A stretch of DNA of 64,000 bases from JASHPR01 sp963808705 (GTDB lineage Bacteria; Actinomycetota; Actinomycetes; Streptosporangiales; Streptosporangiaceae): contig CAWEHB010000011.1 in the NCBI GenBank assembly GCA_963808705.1, forward strand, positions 124,001 to 188,000, given 5' to 3'. The position numbers and the translations under genes were made by a program. The first letter of the stretch is position 1. Each line of letters opens with the position of its first letter. A model generated the notes under the pieces. It had not been told where the DNA came from. It saw only the letters and a program-made list of their open reading frames with translations, and searched no databases. Below are positions 52,061 to 60,781 of this stretch, one piece after another.

Positions 52061-52354
52061 ATGCCCATAACGAGGGACGAGGTCGCGCACCTGGCCCGGC
52101 TGTCCCGGCTGGCCCTGAGCGAGCAGGAACTTGACCACTTCGCCGGCCAGCTGGACGTGATCATCGCGGCGGTGGCGCGGGTGCAGGAGGTCGCCGCCGA
52201 GGGAATCCCGCCGACCACGCACGCGCTGCCGATAACCAACGTGTTCCGCGACGACGTGATCGTGCCGCCGATAGGCGCGGACGCCGCGCTCGACCAGGCG
52301 CCCGCGTCCGAGGATGGCCGGTTCCGGGTCCCGCGGATCCTGGCCGAGGACTGA
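52061..52354 (+). CDS. gatC: Asp-tRNA(Asn)/Glu-tRNA(Gln) amidotransferase subunit C
   Basis: The 97-residue GatC stabilises GatA-GatB. It starts MPITRDEVAHLARLSRLALSE and contains PTTHALPITNVFRDD, the GatC signature. The start is ATG 52061; 14 in-frame upstream codons look non-homologous. gatA starts three bases after the stop. Confidence 0.95.
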   Translation: MPITRDEVAHLARLSRLALSEQELDHFAGQLDVIIAAVARVQEVAAEGIPPTTHALPITNVFRDDVIVPPIGADAALDQAPASEDGRFRVPRILAED

Positions 52355-52357
52355 CCG

Positions 52358-53878
52358 ATGGCCCGTGGTTCGAGGCACAGCGAGCTGACCCGGATGACCG
52401 CGGCCGAGCTGGCCGCGGCCATCGCGGCGGGCGAGACCTCCGCGGTCGACGTCACCCGGGCACACCTGGACCGGATCGACGCCGTGGACGAGCGGGTGCG
52501 CGCGTTCCTGCACGTGGCCCCGGACGCCGCCCTGGCCGCCGCGGCCGCGGTCGACGAGCGGCGCCGCGCCGGGGAGCCGCTCGGCCCGCTGGCCGGGGTG
52601 CCGCTGGCGCTCAAGGACGTCTTCACGACCACCGACATGCCCACGACCTGCGGGTCGCGGATCCTGGAGGGCTGGCGCCCGCCCTACGACGCGACCATCA
52701 CCCAGCGCCTGCGGAAGGCCGGGGTCGTGATCCTGGGCAAGGCGAACATGGACGAGTTCGCGATGGGATCCTCCACCGAGAACTCGGCGTTCTGGGCCTC
52801 CCGTAACCCGTGGGACCTGAGCCGGGTGCCCGGCGGGTCCTCCGGCGGCTGCTCGGCCGCGGTCACCGCGTTCGAGGCGCCGCTGGGCATCGGCACCGAC
52901 ACCGGGGGCTCGATCCGGCAGCCCGCGGCTGTCTGCGGCATCGTCGGGGTGAAGCCGACCTACGGCGGCTCCTCGCGGTACGGCGTGGTCGCGTTCGCGT
53001 CCTCCCTGGACACGCCGGGACCGCTGGCCCGCACCGTGCTCGACGCGGCGCTGCTGCACGAGGTCATGTCCGGACATGACCCGTGCGACTCGACCTCGAT
53101 CGACGCGCCGGTGCCGCCGGTCGTGGCCGCGGCGCGGCAGGCGGACGTGAGCGGCCTGCGGGTGGGCGTGGTCACCGAGCTCAGCGGCGAGGGATACCAG
53201 CCGGGGGTCCTGGCCCGGTTCACCGAGGCGGTGGAGCTGCTGGAGTCGCTGGGCGCCAAGGTCACCGAGGTGTCCTGCCCGCACTTCGGCTACGCGCTGC
53301 CCGCGTACTACCTGATCGCGCCCAGCGAGTGCTCGTCCAACCTGGCCCGCTTCGACGGGATGCGGTACGGCCTGCGGGTGGGCGACGACGGGACCCGCAG
53401 TGCCGAGGAGGTCATGTCGCTGACCCGTGCCGCCGGGTTCGGGGCCGAGGTCAAGCGCCGGATCATGCTCGGCACCTACGCCCTGTCCAGCGGGTACTAC
53501 GACGCCTACTACGGCAAGGCGCAGCAGGTGCGAACGCTGATCACGCGGGACTTCGACGCGGCCTTCGAGCAGGTCGACGTGCTGGTCTCGCCGACCACGC
53601 CGACGACGGCGTTCCCGATCGGCGAGCGTGCCGACGATCCCATGGCCATGTACCTCGCCGACCTGTGCACGATCCCCTCGGACCTGGCCGGCAACGCCGC
53701 GCTGTCCGTGCCGTGCGGGCTCGCCCCGGAGGACGGCCTCCCGGTGGGGCTGCAGATCATGGCGCCGGTGCTCGCCGATGACCGGCTGTACCGGGTCGGG
53801 GCGGCGGTCGAGGCGGCGCTGGACCGGCGGCGCGGTCATCCGCTGCTCGACGAGGCGAAGGGGCTCGGCCATGACTGA
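52358..53878 (+). CDS. gatA: Asp-tRNA(Asn)/Glu-tRNA(Gln) amidotransferase subunit A
   Basis: GatA is the glutaminase (amidase signature family). The 506-residue product has the catalytic Lys in VPLALKDVFTT, the Ser-cisSer pair in GGSSGGCSAAVTAFEAPLG, GTDTGGSIRQPA and VSPTTPTTAFP. It ends by overlapping gatB by eight bases (ATGACTGA). Confidence 0.97.
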   Translation: MARGSRHSELTRMTAAELAAAIAAGETSAVDVTRAHLDRIDAVDERVRAFLHVAPDAALAAAAAVDERRRAGEPLGPLAGVPLALKDVFTTTDMPTTCGSRILEGWRPPYDATITQRLRKAGVVILGKANMDEFAMGSSTENSAFWASRNPWDLSRVPGGSSGGCSAAVTAFEAPLGIGTDTGGSIRQPAAVCGIVGVKPTYGGSSRYGVVAFASSLDTPGPLARTVLDAALLHEVMSGHDPCDSTSIDAPVPPVVAAARQADVSGLRVGVVTELSGEGYQPGVLARFTEAVELLESLGAKVTEVSCPHFGYALPAYYLIAPSECSSNLARFDGMRYGLRVGDDGTRSAEEVMSLTRAAGFGAEVKRRIMLGTYALSSGYYDAYYGKAQQVRTLITRDFDAAFEQVDVLVSPTTPTTAFPIGERADDPMAMYLADLCTIPSDLAGNAALSVPCGLAPEDGLPVGLQIMAPVLADDRLYRVGAAVEAALDRRRGHPLLDEAKGLGHD

Positions 53879-55382
53879 CCAGGCGGCCCTCGTCCCGTAC
53901 GACGAGGCCATCTCCCGCTATGAGCCGGTGATCGGCCTGGAGACCCATGTCGAGCTGGGCACCGTGACGAAGATGTTCTGCGGCAGCCCGGTGGAATTCG
54001 GCGCCGATCCGAACGCGTCCGTGTGTCCGGTCTGCCTTGGCCTGCCCGGCTCGCTGCCGGTCGTCAACCGGGCGGCCATCGAGTACACGATCAGGATCGG
54101 GCTGGCGCTGAACTGCTCGATCGCGTCCTGGTGCCGGTTCGCCCGGAAGAACTACTTCTACCCGGACATGCCGAAGAACTTCCAGATCTCGCAGTACGAC
54201 GAGCCGTTGTGCACCGACGGCTGGCTGGACGTCACGGTCGACGAGACCCGGGTGCGGGTGGGCATCGAGCGCGTTCACCTGGAGGAGGACACCGGCAAGT
54301 CGCTGCACGTCGGCGGCGCTACCGGGCGGATCCGCGGTGCCGAGTACTCGCTGGAGGACTACAACCGCGCCGGGATCCCGCTGGTGGAGGTGGTCACCAA
54401 GCCGATACCCGGCACCGGCGCGCTCGCGCCCGCCGTCGCCCGCGCCTACGTCACCGAGCTGCGGGACCTGCTACGGGCCCTGGACGTGTCCGACGTCCGG
54501 ATGGAGGAGGGCTCGCTGCGCTGCGACGTGAACACCTCGCTGGCGCCGCGCGGCTCGGGCACCTGGGGGATCAGGACCGAGACCAAGAACGTCAACTCGC
54601 TGCGGTCGGTCGAGCGCGCGGTCCGGTTCGAGACCGAGCGGCAGGCGGCCGTGCTCGACGGCGGCGGCCGGGTGGTCCAGGAGACCCGGCACTTCCAGGA
54701 GGAGAGCGGCACCACCACCCCCGGCCGGAGCAAGGAGGAAGCGCAGGACTACCGGTACTTCCCCGAGCCCGACCTGGTGCCGGTCGCGCCGTCGCGCGAG
54801 TGGGTGGAGGAACTGCGCGCGACGCTGCCGGAGCTTCCCTCGGCCCGCCGGGCCCGGCTGCAGGCGGACTGGGGCCTGTCCGATCTCGACATGACCGCGC
54901 TGCGCAACGCCGGGGCGCTGGACCTGGTGGCGGAGACCGTGGCGGCCGGCGCACAGCCGGACCAGGCCCGCAACTGGTGGCTCGGCGAGCTGTCCCGCCG
55001 GGCCAACGAGTCAGGTACCGAGCTTGCCGCGTTGCCGGCGACCCCGGCCCAGGTGGCCCGGGTCAGCGAGCTGGTCGCGTCCGGGCAGCTCAACGACAAG
55101 CTGGCCCGGCAGGTGCTTGACGGCGTGCTGGCCGGGGAGGGCTCGCCGGACGAGATCGTCGCCGCCCGCGGCCTCGCCGTGGTCAGCGACGACGCCGAGC
55201 TCCTCGCCGTGGTCGGCCGGGTGATCGGCGCGAACCCGCAGATCGCGGACAAGGTCCGCGCGGGCAAGACGGCGGCGGCCGGAGCGCTGGTCGGGGCGGT
55301 GATGAAGGAGACCGGCGGCCGGGCCGACGCCACCCGCGCCCGCGAGCTGATCCTGCAGCGCCTCACCGAGGGCGGCAGCTAG
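53871..55382 (+). CDS. gatB: Asp-tRNA(Asn)/Glu-tRNA(Gln) amidotransferase subunit B
   Basis: GatB binds the misacylated tRNA and activates it for amidation. The 503-residue protein has VIGLETHVELGT, zinc-site cysteines in MFCGSPVEF and CPVCLGLPG, FYPDMPKNFQISQYD and a C-terminal YqeY-like domain (about 350-500). The start is ATG 53871, coupled to gatA. The stop is followed nine bases later by a leader peptide gene. Confidence 0.97.
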   Translation: MTDQAALVPYDEAISRYEPVIGLETHVELGTVTKMFCGSPVEFGADPNASVCPVCLGLPGSLPVVNRAAIEYTIRIGLALNCSIASWCRFARKNYFYPDMPKNFQISQYDEPLCTDGWLDVTVDETRVRVGIERVHLEEDTGKSLHVGGATGRIRGAEYSLEDYNRAGIPLVEVVTKPIPGTGALAPAVARAYVTELRDLLRALDVSDVRMEEGSLRCDVNTSLAPRGSGTWGIRTETKNVNSLRSVERAVRFETERQAAVLDGGGRVVQETRHFQEESGTTTPGRSKEEAQDYRYFPEPDLVPVAPSREWVEELRATLPELPSARRARLQADWGLSDLDMTALRNAGALDLVAETVAAGAQPDQARNWWLGELSRRANESGTELAALPATPAQVARVSELVASGQLNDKLARQVLDGVLAGEGSPDEIVAARGLAVVSDDAELLAVVGRVIGANPQIADKVRAGKTAAAGALVGAVMKETGGRADATRARELILQRLTEGGS

Positions 55383-55391
55383 ACTAGGAGC

Positions 55392-55427
55392 ATGTCGTAC
55401 GCGAGCCAGGTGATGATGCCCCGCTAG
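55392..55427 (+). CDS. Leader peptide with consecutive Met codons ahead of the MetRS gene
   Basis: AGGAG four bases upstream of ATG 55392 begins an 11-codon frame, MSYASQVMMPR. The two adjacent Met codons (55413-55418) lie immediately before the first arm of a hairpin that contains the last codons and the stop. This is the layout of a ribosome-stalling leader that senses charged Met-tRNA. No homologue was checked. Confidence 0.65.
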   Translation: MSYASQVMMPR

Positions 55428-55463
55428 CGGGGCCACCTTACGCTGCCCGGACGACGTCCGACA

Positions 55464-55484
55464 CGAGGCCCCGACGGGGCCTCG
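55464..55484 (+). terminator. Attenuator terminator hairpin upstream of metG
   Basis: CGAGGCCCC-GAC-GGGGCCTCG is a perfect nine-base-pair stem with a three-base loop, 47 bp before the MetRS start. Only ATT follows rather than a U-run, which is common in actinobacterial terminators. Confidence 0.7.
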
Positions 55485-55531
55485 ATTGGCGTCCGCGAGT
55501 CGGAGCCCCGCCCCTTTCCAGGGAGGTTCCG

Positions 55532-57088
55532 ATGAACGCCGAACGCGTCTACCTCAGCACCACCATCCCCTACGTCAACGCGCGCCCGCACCTCGGCTTC
55601 GCGCTCGAGCTGGTCCAGGCCGACGTGCTGGCCCGGCACCACCGCCAGGCCGGTGACCAGGTGCGGTTCCAGACCGGCACCGATGACAACTCGCTCAAGA
55701 ACGTGCTGGCCGCCGAGGCCGAGGGGATCGGTGTGGCCGAGCTCGTGAGCCGCAACGCGGCCGCGTTCGCGGCGCTGCGCGAGCCGCTGGCCCTGTCCTT
55801 CGACGACTTCATCCGCACCAGCGACCAGGCGCGCCACCGTCCCGGGGTGGAAAAGCTCTGGCAGGCCTGCGCGGCGAGCGGTGATCTTTACCTGAAGCAC
55901 TACGAGGGCCGGTACTGCGTGGGCTGCGAGCAGTTCTGCCAGCCGGCCGGCCTGCCGGGCGGCCGGTGCCCGGAGCACGGGACGGAGCCGGAGACCGTCG
56001 CGGAGGAGAACTGGTTCTTCCGGCTGTCCCGGTACGCCGGTCAGCTGCATGACCTGGTCAGCTCGGGCAGGCTCCGGATCGAGCCCGCCGCGCGGCGCAA
56101 CGAGGTGCTCGGCTTCATCGCGGGCGGGCTCGAGGACTTCAGCGCGTCGCGCTCCACGGCGCGGGCCCGCGGCTGGGGCATTCCCGTTCCCGGCGATCCC
56201 GGCCAGGTGATCTATGTCTGGTGGGACGCGCTCGGCAACTACGTCACCGCGCTCGGCTACGGCACCGGCGAGGCCGGGAACTACCGGCGGTGGTGGACCG
56301 GCGCCGGCCGGCGGGTGCACCTGGTCGGCAAGGGCGTGCTGCGGTTTCACGCCGTCTACTGGCCCGCGATCCTGCTCTCGGCGGGCGAGCCGCTGCCCAC
56401 CGACATCCTGGTGCATGACTACCTCACGGCCGGCGGCAGGAAGATCAGTAAATCGGGCCCGGCGGGCGAGGCCGCCGATCCGGTCGCGCTGGCCGCCAGG
56501 TACGGGACCGACGCGGTGCGCTGGTGGCTGCTGCGCGAGGTGCCGCGCCTCGGTGATGCCGACTTCACGGCGGCGCGGCTGGTCGCGAGGGCCAACGACG
56601 ATCTCGCCAACGACCTGGGCAACCTGGTCAGCCGCGCGGTCGCGCTGGTGCACCGCTACCGGCAGGGGAAGGTCCCGCGGGCCGGCGCGGCGGCGGCGGC
56701 AGGCGACCGGCACGCGCCTGCGGGGCGCGCCCTGGCTGAGGTCCGGCACCAGACGCCAGAACGCATAGCCTCGGCGCTGGCCGCCTTCGACTTCCGGGCC
56801 GCCACCGCGGCGGTCTGGGAGGTGGTCGAGGAGGCCAACCGCTACGTGGAACGGGCGGAGCCCTGGCGCCTGGCCCGGGCCGAACGCGACGGCGACGCCG
56901 ACGCGGGTGCGCGGCTGGACGAATCCCTGGCCCTGCTCATCGGGACCTGCTCGCAGCTCGGCGGCGAACTGGCTCCGTTCCTGCCCGGCCTCGCGGCCCG
57001 GATCCGGGCCGCATGCGACGACTCCGCAGGGCAGCTGCCGCCGGCCCGGCCGGTGTTCCCCCGCCTTGAGCTGGCCCAGACCGCTTGA
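55532..57088 (+). CDS. metG: Methionyl-tRNA synthetase, divergent paralogue type
   Basis: This 518-residue class I synthetase charges tRNA with methionine. The fold is complete: Rossmann domain, zinc-knuckle region (CVGCEQFCQPAG, then CPEHG), IYVWWDALGNYVTALGYG, KISKS loop (304-308) and a helical anticodon-binding domain (WWLLREVPRLGDADF, NDLANDLGNLVSRAV). Two catalytic motifs differ from standard MetRS: HLGF (20-23) where HLGH is usual, and TGTDDNS (48-54) where TGTDEHG is usual. It may be a second, inhibitor-tolerant MetRS. ATG 55532 has GGGAGG upstream. Confidence 0.88.
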   Translation: MNAERVYLSTTIPYVNARPHLGFALELVQADVLARHHRQAGDQVRFQTGTDDNSLKNVLAAEAEGIGVAELVSRNAAAFAALREPLALSFDDFIRTSDQARHRPGVEKLWQACAASGDLYLKHYEGRYCVGCEQFCQPAGLPGGRCPEHGTEPETVAEENWFFRLSRYAGQLHDLVSSGRLRIEPAARRNEVLGFIAGGLEDFSASRSTARARGWGIPVPGDPGQVIYVWWDALGNYVTALGYGTGEAGNYRRWWTGAGRRVHLVGKGVLRFHAVYWPAILLSAGEPLPTDILVHDYLTAGGRKISKSGPAGEAADPVALAARYGTDAVRWWLLREVPRLGDADFTAARLVARANDDLANDLGNLVSRAVALVHRYRQGKVPRAGAAAAAGDRHAPAGRALAEVRHQTPERIASALAAFDFRAATAAVWEVVEEANRYVERAEPWRLARAERDGDADAGARLDESLALLIGTCSQLGGELAPFLPGLAARIRAACDDSAGQLPPARPVFPRLELAQTA

Positions 57089-57092
57089 GCGG

Positions 57093-57461
57093 CTACGAGT
57101 CCGGAGCAGTCTCCTCATCCGGGCCGCCCGGCGGGTACAGCGGCGGCTGGCCGCCTGGCGGGCGGATCTGGCCGAACCGCTGTTCGTACATGGTCAGGTT
57201 CTGGTTGATGGTCCTGATCATGTCGAACACGGCGGTCGGCGGCACCCGGATCCTGGCCACCAGCCGGTGCGGCGCCCGGATCACTTCATCGCCGTCGTCG
57301 GTCCTGGCCGGCTGCGGAGGCTCGCTGCTGACCAGGAAATCGAAGGTGAACTCGTGCCCGGTGTGCCAGATCGCCAGGGCGTTGGCGTATGAGCCAGCCT
57401 CCTGGGCAGGCTCCGCATGGGTCTCGAACGCCATCCGGGGCTTGGCAGGCGGATCGCTCAT
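57093..57461 (-). CDS. DUF3467 domain protein
   Basis: The 122-residue protein matches the DUF3467 pattern: YANALAIWHTGHEFTFDFLV, then VIRAPHRLVARIRVPPTAVFDMIRTINQNLTMYEQRFG. The tail is Pro/Gly-rich. No function is known. It converges on metG with a four-base gap. Confidence 0.82.
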   Translation of the reverse strand: MSDPPAKPRMAFETHAEPAQEAGSYANALAIWHTGHEFTFDFLVSSEPPQPARTDDGDEVIRAPHRLVARIRVPPTAVFDMIRTINQNLTMYEQRFGQIRPPGGQPPLYPPGGPDEETAPDS

Positions 57462-57892
57462 CCCAGCACGGTACCGCCGCCGCCGCTACGCCGGTGAACA
57501 GGCGCGATGCTTGATGACGGCCACGAGGCTCTCTTCCGGACTCACATCGGGACCTGGGGGACACTACTGTCGTGCCGACCAGGCAGAGGTTTCCGTGGCG
57601 AGTGTTGCTGAAGTTGTCTCCCGGTCTACGCCCTTCCTCAATCGAAGCGTGACCTTGCGCACGTACAGTGAAGGCACATCGCTGATGGCGAGACCGCGTC
57701 CGCTGCGCCGGCGATCCCCGCAACGCCTGGCGGTACGGGGAAATACGCACTGGTGATCACGAGCCGCAGTGCTGCTCCTCGTGAATGGGACGCGTGCCGG
57801 TTCGGCCTCGGTGGCCGGCCAGGCTCGGTGTTGGCCCACGGACGCGGTGAAAGGGAGGCCCTGGTGCGGTCGGCTGGATCCGGCGGCTCGCC
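57462..57892. other. Intergenic region upstream of the PAS-GGDEF-EAL gene
   Basis: This 431-bp gap lies between the divergently transcribed DUF3467 and PAS-GGDEF-EAL genes. Open frames here have poor codon use and no ribosome sites. I saw no repeat, hairpin or clear promoter hexamers. Confidence 0.5.
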
Positions 57893-60658
57893 GTGAGCCT
57901 GGCCATCCTGGCAGGAGTGGCCGGGGCTCTGGTGGCTGTCGCCGCTGCGGCGCTGCTGTGGCGCGAGTCGGTCCGTCGCGAGTCATCCGTCCGGATCGCC
58001 TACCGGGCGTTCGCGGTGGCGGCACTGCTCTGGGGGGCCGGCTTCATCGCCCAGGAAGGCATGGCGGCCACGGGCACCGGGACCTCGCTGACCTTCGCCG
58101 ACCTGCTCACCCTGCTCGCGCTGCCCGCGCTGGGCGTCGGCCTGTTCTTCCTGGCCCGGGCCAGCCGGGAGGCGGACGGCGGCGACCGGCAGGATCCCCG
58201 GGCCCAGGCCCGCAGCGTGGCGGCGTGGCTGGCCGACACCTGCCTGCTGGCTGCCGCCCTGTTCATCATCGACTGGGTGGCGCTGTTCGGATCCGAGTAC
58301 CGCAGGACCGGCGAGTCGGCCGGGGCCTTCACGCTCCAGGCGATCCACCCGATCGCCGACCTGGTCGCGCTCGGCGTGCTGCTGGCCGTCGCGGTACGCG
58401 CCGGGCGGGCCGGGCTGGCACCGTATCTGGCCCTGCTCCTGGTGACGGTGGGTGACTCGCTCGCGGTGAGCGCCAGGATCAGCGCCATGCGGCCCGGGGT
58501 CTGGGCGGTGATCGCCACGCTGGCCGGGTTCTGCCTGCTGGGGGCGGCCGCGCTGGCTCCGGGCGGCCGGGCGGCGCCGGCGCCCCCGCGGCTCCGGCCG
58601 GGCTGGCTCGAGCCGGTCGGGCTGCCGGGGGCCACCCTGGCCGCGGCGCTCGCGGCCGCCGTGGCCGCGATGATCGTGATCGGCTGGGCCCTGAGCGGCG
58701 GGTCGTTCGCCGAGCCCGCCGTCGTGATCTGCGGGGGAGTCGCCGCGCTCGCGCTGGTCGCGAGGATCACCGATCTGCTGGGCCGGGAGCGCAGCGCGGC
58801 CGCGGTCTCGGCGGAATCGGAGCACAGGTTCCGGGAACTGGCCGACCGCACCAGCGACGTCGTGCTCATCTGTGACCGGGACGGTGTCATCCGGTACGCC
58901 AGCCCCGCCGTCGGCGAATACGGCTACACCTCCGCGGAACTGGCGGGCCGGCCGCTTTCCGAGCTGATCCACCCGGAGGACCGGGCGGCCGGCGTCCGGA
59001 CCGTCCGCGCCGCCGGCGCCGGGCGGCAGCCGGGCCGGTTCCCGTGCCGGGTCAGGTCGGCCGACGGCACCTGGCGTCATGTCGAGTCCACGGTGTCCCG
59101 CTACCGCGAGATGGGCGCCCCGGACCGGCTGCTCATCACCGCGCGCGACGTCAGCGACCAGGTAGCACTGCGCAGGCAGGTGACGTACCTGACCTACCAC
59201 GACGGGCTCACCGGGCTGCCGAACCGGGCGTACGTCGAGGACCGGGCCAAGGACGCGATCGACCGCGGCGCGGCCGCCGAGCCGGGCCGGCCGCCCGCTC
59301 AGGCCGGGGCGATCTTCATCGACCTGGACGGCTTCACCGGGGTGAACGACTCCGTCGGGCACGGCGCGGGCGATCTGCTGCTGGCCCAGGCCGCCCGCCG
59401 GCTGCGCGCGGCCGTGCCGCCGGAGGACACGGTGGCCCGCTGGGGCGGCGGCGAGTTCGCGGTCCTCGTCGAGAGCGCCGCGAGCGCCCCGGAAATCGTG
59501 GACATCGCGGAACGCCTGGCCGGGGCCATCGCCGGCGAGCCGTTCCATGTCGCCGACCGCGAGATCTCCCTGACGGCCAGCATCGGCGTGGCCCTCGCAG
59601 GCGGGGGCGGGCACGGGCACCTGCTGCGCAACGCCGACGTGGCCATGTCCCGGGCGAAGGAATCCGGCGGCGGGCGGGTAGAGGTCTTCGCCGCGCACAT
59701 GCATGCCGACGTGATGCGCAGGCTCGAGATAGCCAGCGACCTGCGCGCCGCGATCACGGCGGGCAAGCTGGGCCTGGAGTATCAGCCCCTGGTGGACTTC
59801 ACGACGTCCCAGGTCATCGGGGTGGAGGCGCTGGCTCGCTGGTCGCGTGGGGGGCAGCCGGTTCCGGCGGCCGAGTTCCTCGGGGTGGCCGAGGACTCCG
59901 GGCTGGTCGTGCCGCTCGGCGAATGGGTGCTGCGCGAGGCGTGCACTCAGGCCGCGGCCTGGCGCAGCGCCGGCCTGGCGATCGGGGTATCGGTGAACTT
60001 CTCGCTGCGGCAGGTCACCACGGCCGGGTTCGCCGCGTCCGTGCTGACCGCGCTGGACGAGACGGGCCTGCCGCCCGGCGCGCTGACCCTTGAGGTCGCC
60101 GAGCGGGTCCTGATCGAGGGCGGCGACCCCATGGCCGACGGGCTGGCCGAGCTTCGCCGCCACGGCGTGCGGCTGGCCATCGACGACTTCGGCACGGGGT
60201 ACGCGTCCCTCGCCTACCTCAGGCAGCTCGCCGTGGACATCATCAAGATCGACCCTTCGTTCGTGGCCGGCCTGGGCGAGGATGCCACCCTGGCCATGCT
60301 CACCCGCACGATCATCCAGGTGGGCCACGATCTCGGCATCGAGGTGGTGGCCGAGGGGATCGAGCGCCCGGAGCACCTGGAGCTGCTGCGCGAAATGGGC
60401 TGCAGGCTCGGCCAGGGCTACCTGATCGCGAAGCCCACGGACGCGCGGGGCATCGAGGCCCTGGTCGCCAGCGGCTGGCCCGGCGGCGGGCTGGACGCCC
60501 CCGGCCGCGACGGCGGGGGCGATCCCGGCCGCGACGGCGGGGGCGATACCGGCCGCGACGGCGGGGGCGATCCCGGCCCGGCGCTGGCCGCCGACCCTGC
60601 GCTGCACCACGGCGAGGCGCCCGCGCCCGCGGCGCCTGCGGCCGCGCCCGCGAAGTGA
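57893..60658 (+). CDS. Membrane PAS-GGDEF-EAL protein with degenerate GGDEF
   Basis: The 921-residue protein has about eight membrane helices (1-290), a PAS domain (about 308-425, FRELADRTSDVVLICDRDG), a GGDEF-type domain and an EAL domain. The diguanylate-cyclase motif reads GGGEF (518-522), so synthesis is doubtful. EALARW (EAL 645-647), VNFSLRQV, EVAERVLIE, DDFGTGYASL, IKIDPSFV and AEGIE are kept, so phosphodiesterase activity is likely. The tail holds a 24-bp repeat. The start is GTG 57893. Confidence 0.92.
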   Translation: MSLAILAGVAGALVAVAAAALLWRESVRRESSVRIAYRAFAVAALLWGAGFIAQEGMAATGTGTSLTFADLLTLLALPALGVGLFFLARASREADGGDRQDPRAQARSVAAWLADTCLLAAALFIIDWVALFGSEYRRTGESAGAFTLQAIHPIADLVALGVLLAVAVRAGRAGLAPYLALLLVTVGDSLAVSARISAMRPGVWAVIATLAGFCLLGAAALAPGGRAAPAPPRLRPGWLEPVGLPGATLAAALAAAVAAMIVIGWALSGGSFAEPAVVICGGVAALALVARITDLLGRERSAAAVSAESEHRFRELADRTSDVVLICDRDGVIRYASPAVGEYGYTSAELAGRPLSELIHPEDRAAGVRTVRAAGAGRQPGRFPCRVRSADGTWRHVESTVSRYREMGAPDRLLITARDVSDQVALRRQVTYLTYHDGLTGLPNRAYVEDRAKDAIDRGAAAEPGRPPAQAGAIFIDLDGFTGVNDSVGHGAGDLLLAQAARRLRAAVPPEDTVARWGGGEFAVLVESAASAPEIVDIAERLAGAIAGEPFHVADREISLTASIGVALAGGGGHGHLLRNADVAMSRAKESGGGRVEVFAAHMHADVMRRLEIASDLRAAITAGKLGLEYQPLVDFTTSQVIGVEALARWSRGGQPVPAAEFLGVAEDSGLVVPLGEWVLREACTQAAAWRSAGLAIGVSVNFSLRQVTTAGFAASVLTALDETGLPPGALTLEVAERVLIEGGDPMADGLAELRRHGVRLAIDDFGTGYASLAYLRQLAVDIIKIDPSFVAGLGEDATLAMLTRTIIQVGHDLGIEVVAEGIERPEHLELLREMGCRLGQGYLIAKPTDARGIEALVASGWPGGGLDAPGRDGGGDPGRDGGGDTGRDGGGDPGPALAADPALHHGEAPAPAAPAAAPAK
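60503..60574 (+). repeat. 24-bp tandem repeat, three units, in the GGDEF-EAL tail
   Basis: Three 24-bp units (60503-60526, 60527-60550, 60551-60574) beginning GGCCGCGACGGCGGGGGC differ at one position. They encode GRDGGGDP/T three times in the disordered C-terminal tail. Confidence 0.9.
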
Positions 60659-60699
60659 CCTCAGCCGCGAGGCGGGGTGCGGGCCGGGCTCGCTGATAT

Positions 60700-60713
60700 G
60701 TGAAAGCCTTCAC
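60700..60713. promoter_or_regulatory. Operator-like palindrome upstream of serA
   Basis: GTGAA-AGCC-TTCAC is a perfect inverted repeat 69 bp upstream of the serA start and just upstream of a TAGACT hexamer (60723-60728) that could be a -10 box. It contains TGAA-N4-TTCA, also found twice before leuB. Confidence 0.5.
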
Positions 60714-60725
60714 AAGCCTCGCTAG

Positions 60726-60767
60726 ACTGTGGTGCCTGACCGCCGCACTGTGGTGCCTGACCGCCGC
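60726..60767. repeat. 21-bp tandem duplication upstream of serA
   Basis: Two perfect 21-bp copies beginning ACTGTGGTGCC (60726-60746 and 60747-60767) end 14 bp before the serA start codon. They probably lie in the 5' untranslated region. Confidence 0.9.
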
Positions 60768-60781
60768 CGGAAAGGGCTAAC

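Larger units (their letters stand above)
55392..55487 (+). promoter_or_regulatory. Putative transcription attenuator of the MetRS gene
   Basis: Four segments can pair in alternative ways. Segment 1 GCCCCGC (55418-55424) pairs with segment 2 GCGGGGC (55427-55433). Segment 2 CGGGGCC (55428-55434) can instead pair with segment 3 GGCCCCG (55467-55473). Segment 3 pairs with segment 4 in the terminator hairpin 55464-55484. A ribosome held at the Met codons would mask segment 1 and free segment 2 for the antiterminator. A small hairpin CGGAC-GAC-GTCCG (55448-55460) lies between. Confidence 0.65.
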
